From Mucilaginibacter sp. SJ (lineage in GTDB: Bacteria > Bacteroidota > Bacteroidia > Sphingobacteriales > Sphingobacteriaceae), in NCBI RefSeq assembly GCF_028993635.1, contig NZ_CP118631.1:4464001-4528000 (forward strand): DNA of 64,000 nucleotides, in the 5' to 3' direction. Of this stretch, positions 42,440 through 50,749 are shown piece after piece; the stretch's first letter is position 1, and each line of letters starts with the position of its first letter. Made by a program: the position numbers and the translations under genes. The notes beneath the pieces are model-generated. The model saw nothing but the letters and a program-made list of their open reading frames with translations. It was not told where the DNA came from and made no database searches.

Positions 42440-43666
42440 TTAATTCTGAAGTTTATCTATTTTGCTTTGAATAAGGACGTTATCAGCAGGCGTTTTTATC
42501 AGCGTTAGTGCTTTCTCAAAGTTTAGTTTTGCCTGTTCATTGTCAATGCCGGTGTATAATTCGCCAAGCAGGGTATAGTAAAACTGGTTTCCGGTGAGTT
42601 TCAATTTTTCAGCCTCAATAATGGCTTCTTCGGGGCTGTTGGCTTTGGCAAGCGCAAAGGTGCGGTTGAGTGCCGCTATAGGGGAGTATGCTATTTGCAG
42701 CAGGCGATTATAAAGCTGCAATATGTTTTCCCATTTTTGTTTGGAATCGGTTTTTTGAGTATGCCAGTAGGCTATGCTGGCTTCAATATGGTATTTTGAT
42801 AATTGAGTACCGGTAGTGGCAAGGTTTAAATAAAAGGCACCTTTGGCTACCAGGTCATAGTTCCAGAGGTTGGTGTCCTGATCTTCATATAAAATTAGTC
42901 CGCCGTTTTGATCTGTGCGGGCTTCAAACCTCGAGGCATGAAAATACATGAGCGAAAGCAATGCATTTACCGGCGGTTTGTTGGTGCCTTCGTTTTCAAT
43001 AAGCATGTGGCAAAGGCGCATGGCCTCAAAGCAAAGATCTTTACGCAAAACCTGGTTATCACTAACTGAATAATAACCCTCGCTAAACAACAGATAAATA
43101 GTAGTGAGCACGTTTTCGAGCCGGTTATCAATTTCAGCCGGACCAGGCATTTCGATTTCTATTTTTTCATTGCGGATCTTTTCCTTAGCCCTGAACAGGC
43201 GTTTGTTAATGGTTTCTTTATTGGTCAGGAAAGCTTCAGCCACTTCATCAATTCCGAAACCGCAAAGGATCCGTAACGAAAGCCCGATCTGTGCCTCGGG
43301 CGGGATGGCAGGATGGCAAATTGCAAACATCATTTGCAGCTGGCTGTCGCTGATGTTTTGGAGTGAAAGGTCGATTTCCGGTTCATAGGTCTCCCCGGTT
43401 TGTATTTCCGGGGATACTTTGTTTTCAAAAATGCTATTACGTTGCAAATGATTTTTCGCCTTGTTTTTGGCTACGCTACACAGCCAGGCGGTTGGATTAG
43501 GCGGAATGCCTTTATAACTCCAGGCCTGGGCTGCGGTAAGGAAGGTGTCGCTGGCGATGTCCTCGGCAGTTTCCATCTGATTAAACCCAAAGCGGCGGCA
43601 CAGTACCGATACTATTTTGCGGTACTCGGTGCGGAATAGATGGGGAATGATTTCGGGGTTTTGCAT
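42440..43666 (-). CDS. ECF sigma factor with C-terminal TPR-like extension (ECF42-type, DUF6596)
   Basis: 408 residues. The sigma-2 region (about 12-80: YRKIVSVLCRRFGFNQMETAEDIASDTFLTAAQ) and sigma-4 region (about 110-175: FGIDEVAEAFLTNKETINKRLFRAKEKIR) are followed by about 220 residues of helical repeats (LLSLMYFHASRFEARTDQNGGLI…). This large extension and a nearby YCII/DGPF-type gene are the known features of the ECF42 group, which is not controlled by a classical anti-sigma factor. The YCII partner gene is 165 bp upstream, separated by a palindromic repeat. Confidence 0.88.
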   Translation of the reverse strand: MQNPEIIPHLFRTEYRKIVSVLCRRFGFNQMETAEDIASDTFLTAAQAWSYKGIPPNPTAWLCSVAKNKAKNHLQRNSIFENKVSPEIQTGETYEPEIDLSLQNISDSQLQMMFAICHPAIPPEAQIGLSLRILCGFGIDEVAEAFLTNKETINKRLFRAKEKIRNEKIEIEMPGPAEIDNRLENVLTTIYLLFSEGYYSVSDNQVLRKDLCFEAMRLCHMLIENEGTNKPPVNALLSLMYFHASRFEARTDQNGGLILYEDQDTNLWNYDLVAKGAFYLNLATTGTQLSKYHIEASIAYWHTQKTDSKQKWENILQLYNRLLQIAYSPIAALNRTFALAKANSPEEAIIEAEKLKLTGNQFYYTLLGELYTGIDNEQAKLNFEKALTLIKTPADNVLIQSKIDKLQN

Positions 43667-43682
43667 GGGGCAAATGGAAAAA

Positions 43683-43812
43683 TGTCATTGCGAGCGATAG
43701 CACGGCAATCTCGTAGCTGTGCTTCGCCGCTTTGCATATCTCGCAGGCATAACTACGGGATTGCCACGTCGCGCCGGATACTCTTTTGCCCGAGCTGCTC
43801 CTCACAATGACA
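43683..43812. repeat. Dispersed palindromic element (TGTCATTGCGAG type)
   Basis: The ends TGTCATTG and CAATGACA form inverted arms. Inside, GGCAATCTCGTAG and CTACGGGATTGCC pair as well. The element is about 130 bp and separates the YCII and sigma genes. Elements of this type recur through Bacteroidota and other genomes. Confidence 0.75.
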
Positions 43813-43830
43813 TGATTTATAAAATTATCC

Positions 43831-44184
43831 TTAATGCACCCCATCATTTTTGGCAACCTTCCGTACTTCAACGGTATTGCCATCGCCCTGTAAAACAGGG
43901 CAGCCTTTGGCAAACTCCACAGCTTCCTCAACCGATTCGGCTTTTACAGTGATGAAACCGCCTATCGTTTCTTTGATCTCGCCGAAAGGGCCATTGGTGA
44001 CTACGCCGCCGTGACCTACAATTTTGGCATCGGCAAAGGGCAAGCCAGTGCCACTCACAAATTTGTTTTGAGCAGCTATGCCGCCAATCCAGTCCATAGT
44101 TTGTTTCATCCAGATTTGGATCTGTTCGGGAGAAGCCACTTTGGTGCCGTCCTCGTGCCTGAAAATTAAAACGAATTCGTCCAT
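43831..44184 (-). CDS. YCII/DGPF-type protein
   Basis: 117 residues. Typical YCII pattern: EFVLIFRHEDGTKVASPEQIQIWMKQTMDWI, the GPFGEIKETIGGFITVKAESVEEAVEFAKGCP core and a C-terminal VEVRKV strand. It is often encoded with ECF42-type sigma factors, as here. Biochemical role unknown; it may act in the signalling path of the sigma factor. Confidence 0.88.
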   Translation of the reverse strand: MDEFVLIFRHEDGTKVASPEQIQIWMKQTMDWIGGIAAQNKFVSGTGLPFADAKIVGHGGVVTNGPFGEIKETIGGFITVKAESVEEAVEFAKGCPVLQGDGNTVEVRKVAKNDGVH

Positions 44185-44484
44185 CTTTTTAAATTTTAAA
44201 GGTTAATAAATATATGAATTACACCTCTATATCAAATAGGAATGGCTGAATAGGACACGGCGGGTAATATTTATTTTGAATTTGAGATGTTCAATTTCGG
44301 AATTTTTCTGAACCGGGTAATTTTTTGAATTACGGAATTCATACAATTAAGATGAAAAATTCAATAATGTCTTTCCATCGATTTAATCAGGAAGGCTGTT
44401 TTAAGAACGGAAGCGGATACCTGCCATATGGTTAAGGCCTGTGCAGTATGAACGCACAGCCTGGACCGCAGGCAATGCCATGAG
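44185..44484. other. Intergenic spacer, nothing recognised
   Basis: 300 bp of A/T-rich sequence between the toxin and YCII genes. A few GGAATT/AATTCC pairs are visible, but there is no gene, terminator or promoter I can support. Confidence 0.4.
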
Positions 44485-44772
44485 TTAGAAAAGCGGCTCT
44501 TGCCTATTATCCCAAAAGAAGAGAATATCGATCTGATCTTTCTTTATTTGGTAAAATACAGAACAATTTTTATGAATAAAGCCCTTTCTTATTTGAGCTG
44601 AGTTTTTTATCCCTTGAAATATGAGTGGTGATATACTAATTATATCAATTACTTTAAGAGTTCGCTTTTCAAAGTCTTTGACTACTTTAGAACCCCATTG
44701 TTCTTGTAATTGCGATTTTATAGCATCAAATGATTCAAGTGCACTTGAAGAAAAAACTATATTATAGCTCAT
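44485..44772 (-). CDS. RelE/ParE superfamily toxin
   Basis: 95 residues. The ParE-like fold is readable from YNIVFSSSALESFDAIKSQLQEQWG (helical hairpin), VIDIISISPLIFQGIKNSAQIRKGFI and the strands CSVFYQIKKDQIDILFFWDNRQEP. The C-terminal DNRQxP ending is common in the Bacteroidota ParE group. It overlaps its antitoxin gene by 4 nt. Likely target: gyrase or ribosome, not readable. Confidence 0.82.
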   Translation of the reverse strand: MSYNIVFSSSALESFDAIKSQLQEQWGSKVVKDFEKRTLKVIDIISISPLIFQGIKNSAQIRKGFIHKNCSVFYQIKKDQIDILFFWDNRQEPLF

Positions 44773-44978
44773 TCAGATATCGTGAGCCGTTTTTTAAATT
44801 CTTCCAAACTTATACTGCGTCCAGCCTCAATATCTGCCTGCCCTTTAGCAATACCTTCGATTACATGAGGTGGTAATGTTTCTTCTTCTTTTTTTTCGAA
44901 AGGAATATTTAGCGCCTCAAAAAATGCCTTCATAACTTTTTCCTGGGCTTTTGAGGGGTATACAACGTATGCTTCCAT
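44769..44978 (-). CDS. Antitoxin of the ParE-type pair (DUF2683-like)
   Basis: 69 residues. The start EAYVVYPSKAQEKVMKAFFEALNIPFEKK is typical of small Bacteroidota antitoxins. The C-terminal SISLEEFKKRL helix probably wraps the toxin. First gene of the pair. It sits just beyond the terminator of rpsJ, where S10-operon genes would be expected. Confidence 0.78.
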   Translation of the reverse strand: MEAYVVYPSKAQEKVMKAFFEALNIPFEKKEEETLPPHVIEGIAKGQADIEAGRSISLEEFKKRLTISE

Positions 44979-45010
44979 ATTTAAAGTTATCGCAAAATAT
45001 CGTCAAAACC

Positions 45011-45046
45011 AAAAAAGACCATTTGCGTAAGCAGATGGTCTTTTTT
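45011..45046. terminator. Terminator of the str operon (after rpsJ)
   Basis: 16-nt arms AAAAAAGACCATTTGC/GCAGATGGTCTTTTTT (one mismatch) with a 4-nt loop, T-rich on both sides, 40 bp after the rpsJ stop. Confidence 0.88.
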
Positions 45047-45085
45047 ATTTTTTGATCCCACACCTTTCAGTGGGCCGGTCGTCTA

Positions 45086-45391
45086 TCAAACTTTGATCTC
45101 AACCTCAACACCGCTTGGCAATTCAAGCTTCATCAGGGCATCTACAGTTTTTGAGTTAGAGCTGTAAATGTCTAATAAGCGTTTGTATGAGCAAAGTTGG
45201 AATTGCTCACGTGCTTTTTTGTTTACGTGTGGTGAACGTAATACGGTGAAGATTTTCTTTTCGGTTGGTAACGGAAGTGGTCCGCTAACTACAGCGCCTG
45301 TTGGCTTTACTGTTTTTACGATTTTCTCGGCAGATTTGTCTACCAGGTTGTAATCGTAAGATTTCAATTTGATCCTGATTCTTTGGCTCAT
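45086..45391 (-). CDS. rpsJ: 30S ribosomal protein S10
   Basis: 101 residues, full length. IRIKLKSYDYNLVDKSAEKIVKTVKPTGAVVSGP and LPTEKKIFTVLRSPHVNKKAREQFQL are the S10 signature stretches. It follows fusA on the same strand and ends in a strong terminator, so the usual continuation into rplC-rplD does not occur here. Confidence 0.98.
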   Translation of the reverse strand: MSQRIRIKLKSYDYNLVDKSAEKIVKTVKPTGAVVSGPLPLPTEKKIFTVLRSPHVNKKAREQFQLCSYKRLLDIYSSNSKTVDALMKLELPSGVEVEIKV

Positions 45392-45568
45392 TGTTAATTA
45401 ATTTTTGTGATTTCACCGATTAAAGTGATTTCACTGATTTGATTTTGAACTACCCTAAGAGCTATTTATTAGAGTAATTACTGAATTATTGATTTATTGA
45501 ATTACTGAATTAGTTATTAGTGCTTTGGAATTCACTAAATCACTAATTCAATAATTCAAAATTGATTA
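45392..45568. repeat. AATTCACTAATTC/TGAATTATTGA repeat tract between fusA and rpsJ
   Basis: Short units such as GAATTACTGAATTAG and CACTAATTCAATAATTC occur in both orientations and can form a hairpin. Related tracts lie on the other side of fusA (47,683-47,720 and 47,805-47,875). Confidence 0.5.
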
Positions 45569-47680
45569 TTAGTCGATAGCAACTTGTTTGCGGCCTTTTG
45601 ATTTGGCAACAACTTCGTCCTGTACGTTACGAGGTGCATCAGCGTAGTGGTCAAACTCCATAGTTGAAGTTGCACGGCCCGAAGTGATAGTACGTAATTG
45701 AGTTACGTAACCAAACATTTCAGAAAGTGGTACCATAGCTTTGATTACCTGTGCACCGTTACGGGTGTCCATACCTTGCAACTGGCCACGACGACGGTTC
45801 ATGTCACCGATAACATCACCCATGTTTTCTTCAGGGGTTAAGATCTCGATTTTCATGATTGGCTCAAGCAATACCGGTTTACATTTTGGCAATGCTTCGC
45901 GGTAAGCAGAACGGGCAGCGATCTCAAATGATAACGCGTCCGAATCGACTGCGTGGAATGAACCATCAATCAAACGAACTTTTAAGCTTGTAAGCGGGTA
46001 ACCTGCAAGTACACCATTGTCCATAGCGGCTTTGAAGCCTTTTTCAACAGATGGGATAAACTCACGTGGGATTGAACCACCAACAATCTCGTTAACAAAC
46101 TGCAAGCCTTCTTTGTTATCGTCGGCTGGAGAGATAACAACCTGAATATCCGCGAATTTACCACGACCACCAGTTTGTTTCTTGTAAGTTTCACGGTGTT
46201 GGATAGTACCGGTGATAGCTTCTTTGTAAGCTACCTGAGGAGCACCCTGGTTAACTTCCACTTTAAACTCGCGTTTTAAACGGTCCATCAAAATATCCAG
46301 GTGTAACTCACCCATACCAGAGATAACTGTTTGACCAGTATCCTGATCTGTTTGTACGCGGAAAGTTGGATCCTCTTCTGCCAGTTTACCTAAAGCGATA
46401 CCTAATTTATCAACGTCGGCCTGAGTTTTAGGCTCAATTGCCAAACCGATAACCGGCTCAGGGAATACCATCGACTCAAGAACCAACTGATGTTTCTCAT
46501 CGCAAAGGGTATCACCTGTTTTGATATCTTTAAAGCCTACTACCGCAGCAATATCACCTGCACCCACGTTAGGGATAGGGTTTTGCTTGTTAGCATGCAT
46601 CTGGAAGATACGGCTGATACGTTCTTTGCTTTCTGAACGCATGTTGTACACGTATGAACCTGCATCAAGGTTACCAGAGTAAACACGGATGAAGCACAAA
46701 CGACCTACAAACGGGTCGGTAGCAATTTTAAATGCTAATGCTGCAAATGGTTCTTTTACATCTGGTTTAACCAAAATTTCGGCACCGGTGTCAGGGTTAG
46801 TACCAACAACACCTTTTGAATCAAGAGGTGAAGGCATTAACTCCATTACATAGTCGAGCATGGTTTGTACACCTTTGTTTTTGAAAGATGAACCGCAAGT
46901 CATCGGGACGATTTTACCGGCCAAAGTAGCCTGACGTAAAGCGTCTAAAACTTCGCGCTCAGTGATGGTTGTAGGATCTTCAAAGAATTTCTCCATTAAA
47001 GAGTCATCAAACTCAGCAACCGCTTCCAATAATTTCTCTCTCCACTCAGTAGCTTCGTCGAGCATATCGGCAGGGATAGGCACTTCGGTAAAGGTCATAC
47101 CTTTATCATGCTCATTCCAAACAATACCACGGAAGTTGATCAAATCAACCACACCTTTAAACTGGTCTTCAGCACCGATAGGTAACTGCAATGGGATAGC
47201 AACGCTGCCCAACATTTCTTTAACCTGTTTTACCACGTTTAAGAAATCGGCACCAGAACGGTCCATTTTGTTAACGAAACCAATGCGCGGAACGTTGTAG
47301 TTGTTAGCCAAACGCCAGTTAGTTTCTGACTGAGGCTCAACACCGTCAACCGCGCTGAATAAGAACACCAAACCATCAAGTACACGTAATGAACGGTTTA
47401 CCTCTACGGTAAAGTCCACGTGACCCGGGGTATCAATAATGTTCATGTGATAGTTATGGTTACGGTATTTCCAGTTTACGGTTGTTGCAGCCGAAGTGAT
47501 GGTGATACCACGCTCCTGCTCCTGGGCCATCCAGTCCATAGTAGCGGCACCTTCGTGTACCTCACCAATTTTGTGGCTTACACCAGCATAGTAAAGGATA
47601 CGCTCGGTAGTGGTAGTTTTACCAGCATCAATGTGAGCGGCAATACCAATGTTTCTTGTATATTTTAGATCTCTTGACAT
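45569..47680 (-). CDS. fusA: Elongation factor G
   Basis: 703 residues, full length. G-domain motifs: AHIDAGKTTTTERIL (P-loop), the switch ERGITITSAATT, DTPGHVDF, NKMDRSGAD. Domains II to V follow, with GMGELHLDI and the C-terminal VPLSEMFGYVTQLRTITSGRATSTMEFDHY. It catalyses ribosomal translocation and, with Frr, recycling. Third gene of the str operon; unusually long spacers (about 180-190 bp) made of dispersed repeats lie on both sides. Confidence 0.99.
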   Translation of the reverse strand: MSRDLKYTRNIGIAAHIDAGKTTTTERILYYAGVSHKIGEVHEGAATMDWMAQEQERGITITSAATTVNWKYRNHNYHMNIIDTPGHVDFTVEVNRSLRVLDGLVFLFSAVDGVEPQSETNWRLANNYNVPRIGFVNKMDRSGADFLNVVKQVKEMLGSVAIPLQLPIGAEDQFKGVVDLINFRGIVWNEHDKGMTFTEVPIPADMLDEATEWREKLLEAVAEFDDSLMEKFFEDPTTITEREVLDALRQATLAGKIVPMTCGSSFKNKGVQTMLDYVMELMPSPLDSKGVVGTNPDTGAEILVKPDVKEPFAALAFKIATDPFVGRLCFIRVYSGNLDAGSYVYNMRSESKERISRIFQMHANKQNPIPNVGAGDIAAVVGFKDIKTGDTLCDEKHQLVLESMVFPEPVIGLAIEPKTQADVDKLGIALGKLAEEDPTFRVQTDQDTGQTVISGMGELHLDILMDRLKREFKVEVNQGAPQVAYKEAITGTIQHRETYKKQTGGRGKFADIQVVISPADDNKEGLQFVNEIVGGSIPREFIPSVEKGFKAAMDNGVLAGYPLTSLKVRLIDGSFHAVDSDALSFEIAARSAYREALPKCKPVLLEPIMKIEILTPEENMGDVIGDMNRRRGQLQGMDTRNGAQVIKAMVPLSEMFGYVTQLRTITSGRATSTMEFDHYADAPRNVQDEVVAKSKGRKQVAID

Positions 47681-47682
47681 GT

Positions 47683-47875
47683 CAATTATTGAATTATCGA
47701 ATTAGTGAATTAGTGATTGAATAAAAACGTCTGGGCTTAGGCCTATTGTATCTTCAATTGTTAATTCAATCCTTTTATTTATTTTTTATGGGATGAATTG
47801 CCGAAATAATGAATTATTGATTAGTAAAATGTTACCAAATCAATAATTCACTAATTCAGTCATTCACTAATTAAA
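47683..47875. repeat. AATTAGTGAATTAGTGA/CACTAATTCA repeat tract between rpsG and fusA
   Basis: Left part 47,683-47,720 and right part 47,805-47,875 contain complementary units (TGAATTAGTGATTGAAT and AATAATTCACTAATTC). They can pair across the spacer or locally. Same family as the tract after fusA. Confidence 0.5.
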
Positions 47876-48338
47876 ATCTGAAGTGTGAAAACGCTTTGTT
47901 AGCCTCAGCCATTTTGTGCGTATCTTCTTTCTTCTTAACAGCGGCACCTTCGCCTTTAGCTGCTGATATGATCTCGCCGGCTAATTTCTCCATCATGGTT
48001 TTTTCACCACGACGACGTGCATAGCTGATTAACCATTTCATACCTAAAGCTATTTTACGCTCAGGACGAACCTCTGTAGGTACCTGGAAGTTAGCACCAC
48101 CTACACGGCGGCTTTTTACTTCAACAGCGGGCATTACATTGTTCAAAGCTTTTTTCCAGGTTTCTAAGCCGTTTTCGCTTGTTTTTTTCTCAACAATTTC
48201 AACAGCGTTGTAAAAAATAGAGTATGCGGTTGATTTTTTACCATCATACATCATGTTGTTTACAAACCTTGTTACCAAAGTATCATTGAACTTTGGATCA
48301 GGAAGGATAATTCTCTTTTTTGGTTTTGACTTTCTCAT
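47871..48338 (-). CDS. rpsG: 30S ribosomal protein S7
   Basis: 155 residues, full length. It begins MRKSKPKKRIILPDPKF and contains the S7 stretch VTRFVNNMMYDGKKSTAYSIFYNAVEIV and RRVGGANFQVPTEVRPERK. It has a strong Shine-Dalgarno sequence (AAGGAGGAT, 48,347-48,355), rare in this phylum. Between rpsL and fusA in the str operon. In other bacteria S7 represses this operon. Confidence 0.98.
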   Translation of the reverse strand: MRKSKPKKRIILPDPKFNDTLVTRFVNNMMYDGKKSTAYSIFYNAVEIVEKKTSENGLETWKKALNNVMPAVEVKSRRVGGANFQVPTEVRPERKIALGMKWLISYARRRGEKTMMEKLAGEIISAAKGEGAAVKKKEDTHKMAEANKAFSHFRF

Positions 48339-48346
48339 TGCTTTCT

Positions 48347-48355
48347 ATCCTCCTT
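48347..48355 (-). promoter_or_regulatory. Strong Shine-Dalgarno sequence before rpsG
   Basis: Minus strand AAGGAGGAT, 8 nt before the ATG. Most genes in this window lack such a site. Confidence 0.8.
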
Positions 48356-48357
48356 AA

Positions 48358-48771
48358 TTATTTCTTTTTACCTTTTGTTGGCGCTGCTGCTACCTGACCT
48401 GGTTTAGGACGTTTGGTACCATATTTTGAACGGCGTTGGTTACGGCCAGCTACACCTGATGTATCCAGTGCACCACGGATGATGTGGTAACGTACACCTG
48501 GTAAGTCTTTAACACGACCACCACGGATCAAAACGATAGAGTGCTCCTGTAAGTTGTGACCTTCACCAGGGATATAAGCGTTTACTTCTTTACCGTTGGT
48601 TAAGCGCACACGGGCAACTTTACGCATTGCTGAGTTTGGTTTTTTAGGGGTAGTGGTGTACACACGGGTGCACACGCCTCTTCGCTGTGGACAGCTGTCC
48701 AACGCTGGTGACTTACTCTTGTCAACCAGAGCTACTCTACCTTTTCTAACTAATTGCTGAATAGTAGGCAT
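48358..48771 (-). CDS. rpsL: 30S ribosomal protein S12
   Basis: 137 residues. Signature stretches TIQQLVRKGR, LDSCPQRRGVCTRVYTTTPKKPNSA, the streptomycin loop region KKPNSAMRKVARVRLTNGKEV and PGVRYHIIRGALDTSGV. A basic tail GTKRPKPGQVAAAPTKGKKK follows. First gene of the str operon, with a good promoter upstream. Confidence 0.98.
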   Translation of the reverse strand: MPTIQQLVRKGRVALVDKSKSPALDSCPQRRGVCTRVYTTTPKKPNSAMRKVARVRLTNGKEVNAYIPGEGHNLQEHSIVLIRGGRVKDLPGVRYHIIRGALDTSGVAGRNQRRSKYGTKRPKPGQVAAAPTKGKKK

Positions 48772-48816
48772 TTCTTGCTTTTTTGTCTAATTATTTTATC
48801 CCGCATTTCGGGACTG

Positions 48817-48847
48817 CAAAAGTACGAACATTATTTTTGATTTTCAA
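48817..48847 (-). promoter_or_regulatory. Promoter of the str operon
   Basis: Minus strand TTG, 20 nt, then TACTTTTG: a full consensus match, 45 bp before the rpsL start. Confidence 0.8.
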
Positions 48848-49133
48848 GTAGTTGTGTGAAAGTTTTTTTAGGGGGAAGTCTGAATCAGAATTTACAGAAT
48901 TTGAGAATCAACAGAATGAAAGTTCAACGGATAACGAGTAAATTCTGATTCGGACAAGAAAAAATCCTGAGAATCCATTAATCCTAAAAATCACGGTTCA
49001 GACAAAATCAGCGAAATCAACGTAATCATCCTTTAATCAACGGTATAAAAAAAGGGCCGGTCACCGATGTGACCTGGTTTAGGAAACAGCGGGCCGGCCC
49101 GTAATACTTTATATAATGGTTTAATCAGGGAGC
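48848..49133. other. Intergenic region with a 14-bp inverted repeat
   Basis: GAATCAGAATTTAC (48,882-48,895) and GTAAATTCTGATTC (48,938-48,951) are perfect inverted arms around a 42-nt spacer. Several ATCAGCGAAATCAACG-like low-complexity units follow, then the terminator of the next gene. Confidence 0.55.
49054..49100 (-). terminator. Terminator of the exported DUF3471-like gene
   Basis: Outer arms GGGCCGG/CCGGCCC with an inner GGTCAC/GTGACC hairpin, followed on the minus strand by seven T. Confidence 0.75.
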
Positions 49134-49823
49134 TTATTCTTTTACCTTATTCCAGGTATCGCGGTTAAAAGCCAATACCTTGGTAGGGTTGCCGCTCGCA
49201 TCTTTAGTGAATTTTAAAGGAAAGCCAAACGCCTGATTTAAAAATAACACTTCAGACAATGGTTTAAAATTAATTTCCTTGCCATCCCATGATTGTTTGA
49301 GCGTTAATCCGTTGGGTATCGCGGTTATAGTCAGAAAAAGATCAGTCCTCTCATCCGACTGATATTTGCCTGCCAAAACTTTTATTTGTTCGGGTTTCAG
49401 TTGTACTTCTTTAGGTGGGGTATAGCTGTTTATCTTTGCCCATATTTGCCTGCCACCTAAGGTGATCTGGTTTATTTCACCGGCGTCATTTTTTGAAAAT
49501 ACAATAGGGATTTTTTCATCACCATCATCATCTAAAAATTCAAATTCAAGATCTGATTTGCGGGTTAGAGTTAGCTTTTGATCTCCGCCAAGCTGTTGGG
49601 CAATTAGTTTATCACCATCTGCTGTTATTTTATATACTCTATACTCGTTATCCTTTTGCTGATAAATGCCTTCAAAAGCTTTGAGCTGGGTATCGGCAAT
49701 AATTATTGTTGGCGACTTTGCAATTTTTGCGATAACCGGTGCAATGCCTGAGCCCGTCAAAGCAAATGCAGCTATAAATGCAAACCTGCATATATAGCCC
49801 GTGATAATTTTAATGCTGGTCAT
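49134..49823 (-). CDS. Exported protein with two DUF3471-like repeats
   Basis: About 229 residues from the ATG at 49,823; the longer ORF start at 49,850 overlaps the promoter's -7 box and is unlikely. After a signal-anchor (FAFIAAFALTGSGIAPVIA) come two similar domains, LKAFEGIYQQ…FEFLDDDGDEKIPIVFSKN and IKVLAGKYQS…FGFPLKFTKDASGNPTKV, which resemble the beta domain usually found after beta-lactamase-type or dipeptidase domains. Here no catalytic domain is present. Confidence 0.65.
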   Translation of the reverse strand: MTSIKIITGYICRFAFIAAFALTGSGIAPVIAKIAKSPTIIIADTQLKAFEGIYQQKDNEYRVYKITADGDKLIAQQLGGDQKLTLTRKSDLEFEFLDDDGDEKIPIVFSKNDAGEINQITLGGRQIWAKINSYTPPKEVQLKPEQIKVLAGKYQSDERTDLFLTITAIPNGLTLKQSWDGKEINFKPLSEVLFLNQAFGFPLKFTKDASGNPTKVLAFNRDTWNKVKE

Positions 49824-49847
49824 TTTGATAGGTTTATAACGTTGAAC

Positions 49848-49880
49848 CAAATCTACGAAAAATGATTTGGGAAAATCAAA
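49848..49880 (-). promoter_or_regulatory. Promoter of the exported DUF3471-like gene
   Basis: TTTG, 21 nt, then TAGATTTG on the minus strand, 25 bp before the ATG at 49,823. Confidence 0.7.
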
Positions 49881-49995
49881 TTTTACAGAATTAAATTTTG
49901 ATGATATTTATTTTTACTGTTTTAAATTCTGATTTTTATCTATTTTTCATTTAAAACCATAATAAAATTCTGTGCCGAATAAATCAGATGGGCAT

Positions 49996-50028
49996 AAAAA
50001 GAGCGCCGGTAAAACCAGCGCCCTCTTT
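49996..50028 (-). terminator. Terminator of the His-rich mini-lipoprotein gene
   Basis: AAAGAG/CTCTTT with GCGC/GCGC and GG/CC inner pairs around a TTTTA loop, followed by five T on the minus strand. Confidence 0.75.
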
Positions 50029-50072
50029 CATCACTCACTAAACTACTTATGGAAAACTTAAATTAACAATTC

Positions 50073-50243
50073 TTAATAACCGCGGTCGTGATAATGACCG
50101 TGATCGTCACCGTTATGGTAACCATTATTATAGCCGTTGCGGTACCTGTGATGGTGACCATAATCTTCACGAACAACGCAACCTGAGGTTACGGATACTA
50201 CTGCTGATATTAATAGTGCCAAAGCAACAAATTTCCTTTTCAT
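50073..50243 (-). CDS. Histidine-rich mini-lipoprotein
   Basis: 56 residues, below the size most gene finders report. ATG at 50,243. The signal peptide MKRKFVALALLISAVVSVTS leads to GCVV, so Cys22 is the likely lipidated residue. The mature 35 residues are rich in His, Tyr, Asn, Gly and Asp (EDYGHHHRYRNGYNNGYH, GDDHGHYHDRGY), with ten histidines. Metal binding at the outer membrane is a reasonable guess, not shown. A good terminator follows the stop codon. Confidence 0.75.
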   Translation of the reverse strand: MKRKFVALALLISAVVSVTSGCVVREDYGHHHRYRNGYNNGYHNGDDHGHYHDRGY

Positions 50244-50377
50244 GGTGTAAAATCTTTAATCATCATCTATATTGAAGATGTACACATATATGACTGATAG
50301 AAATGGAAAAGGATTAATTGGGGGATTAATTTGGAGAGAAGAGAACTATTTGTTGTCAATGATGCTGGTTATAATCA

Positions 50378-50584
50378 TCAAACCAACCCCATACTTTCCC
50401 GATACTCTTGCTGAATGATAAGCAAACAATTAGCACACAAACACCCGTCATACAGTTCGCTTACATATTGCACCTCGTTAATAGTGAGCTGCACGGTACT
50501 GCACTGGCACTTGGTGAATGAATTGGCTTTACATTCAAAAGCTGTTTGGCAGCGTTCGCAACGGATGATTTCGTGTTTGGGCAT
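50378..50584 (-). CDS. Cysteine-rich CWC-like small protein
   Basis: 68 residues with eight cysteines arranged CERCQTAFEC, KCQCSTVQL and DGCLCANCL. The pattern matches the Cys_rich_CWC family of small zinc-binding proteins of unknown role. The last Cys-x-x-Cys lies in GCLCANC. Single gene between nrdA and the lipoprotein. Confidence 0.78.
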   Translation of the reverse strand: MPKHEIIRCERCQTAFECKANSFTKCQCSTVQLTINEVQYVSELYDGCLCANCLLIIQQEYRESMGLV

Positions 50585-50594
50585 TTTGTTTGGT

Positions 50595-50738
50595 CGATGG
50601 TTAATAGTCCATAGTCCATGGAAAAAGTTTACTAAGTTACCTAACCGCGGGATAGCTTGTAAAATATGAATGTCATTAAAATAAAAAGTCCATGAACCAT
50701 AGCTTTTTGGCTATGGTCCATGGACTATCGTCTATCGA
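50595..50738. repeat. CCATGGACTAT-type degenerate repeat after nrdA
   Basis: ATAGTCCATAGTCCATGG, CCATGAACCATAG and CTATGGTCCATGGACTAT occur in both orientations; the last pair encloses GCTTTTTGG. Same type as the tract at 1,708-1,810. It may also act as the nrdA transcript end. Confidence 0.5.
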
Positions 50739-50749
50739 CTAAAAAAAAC

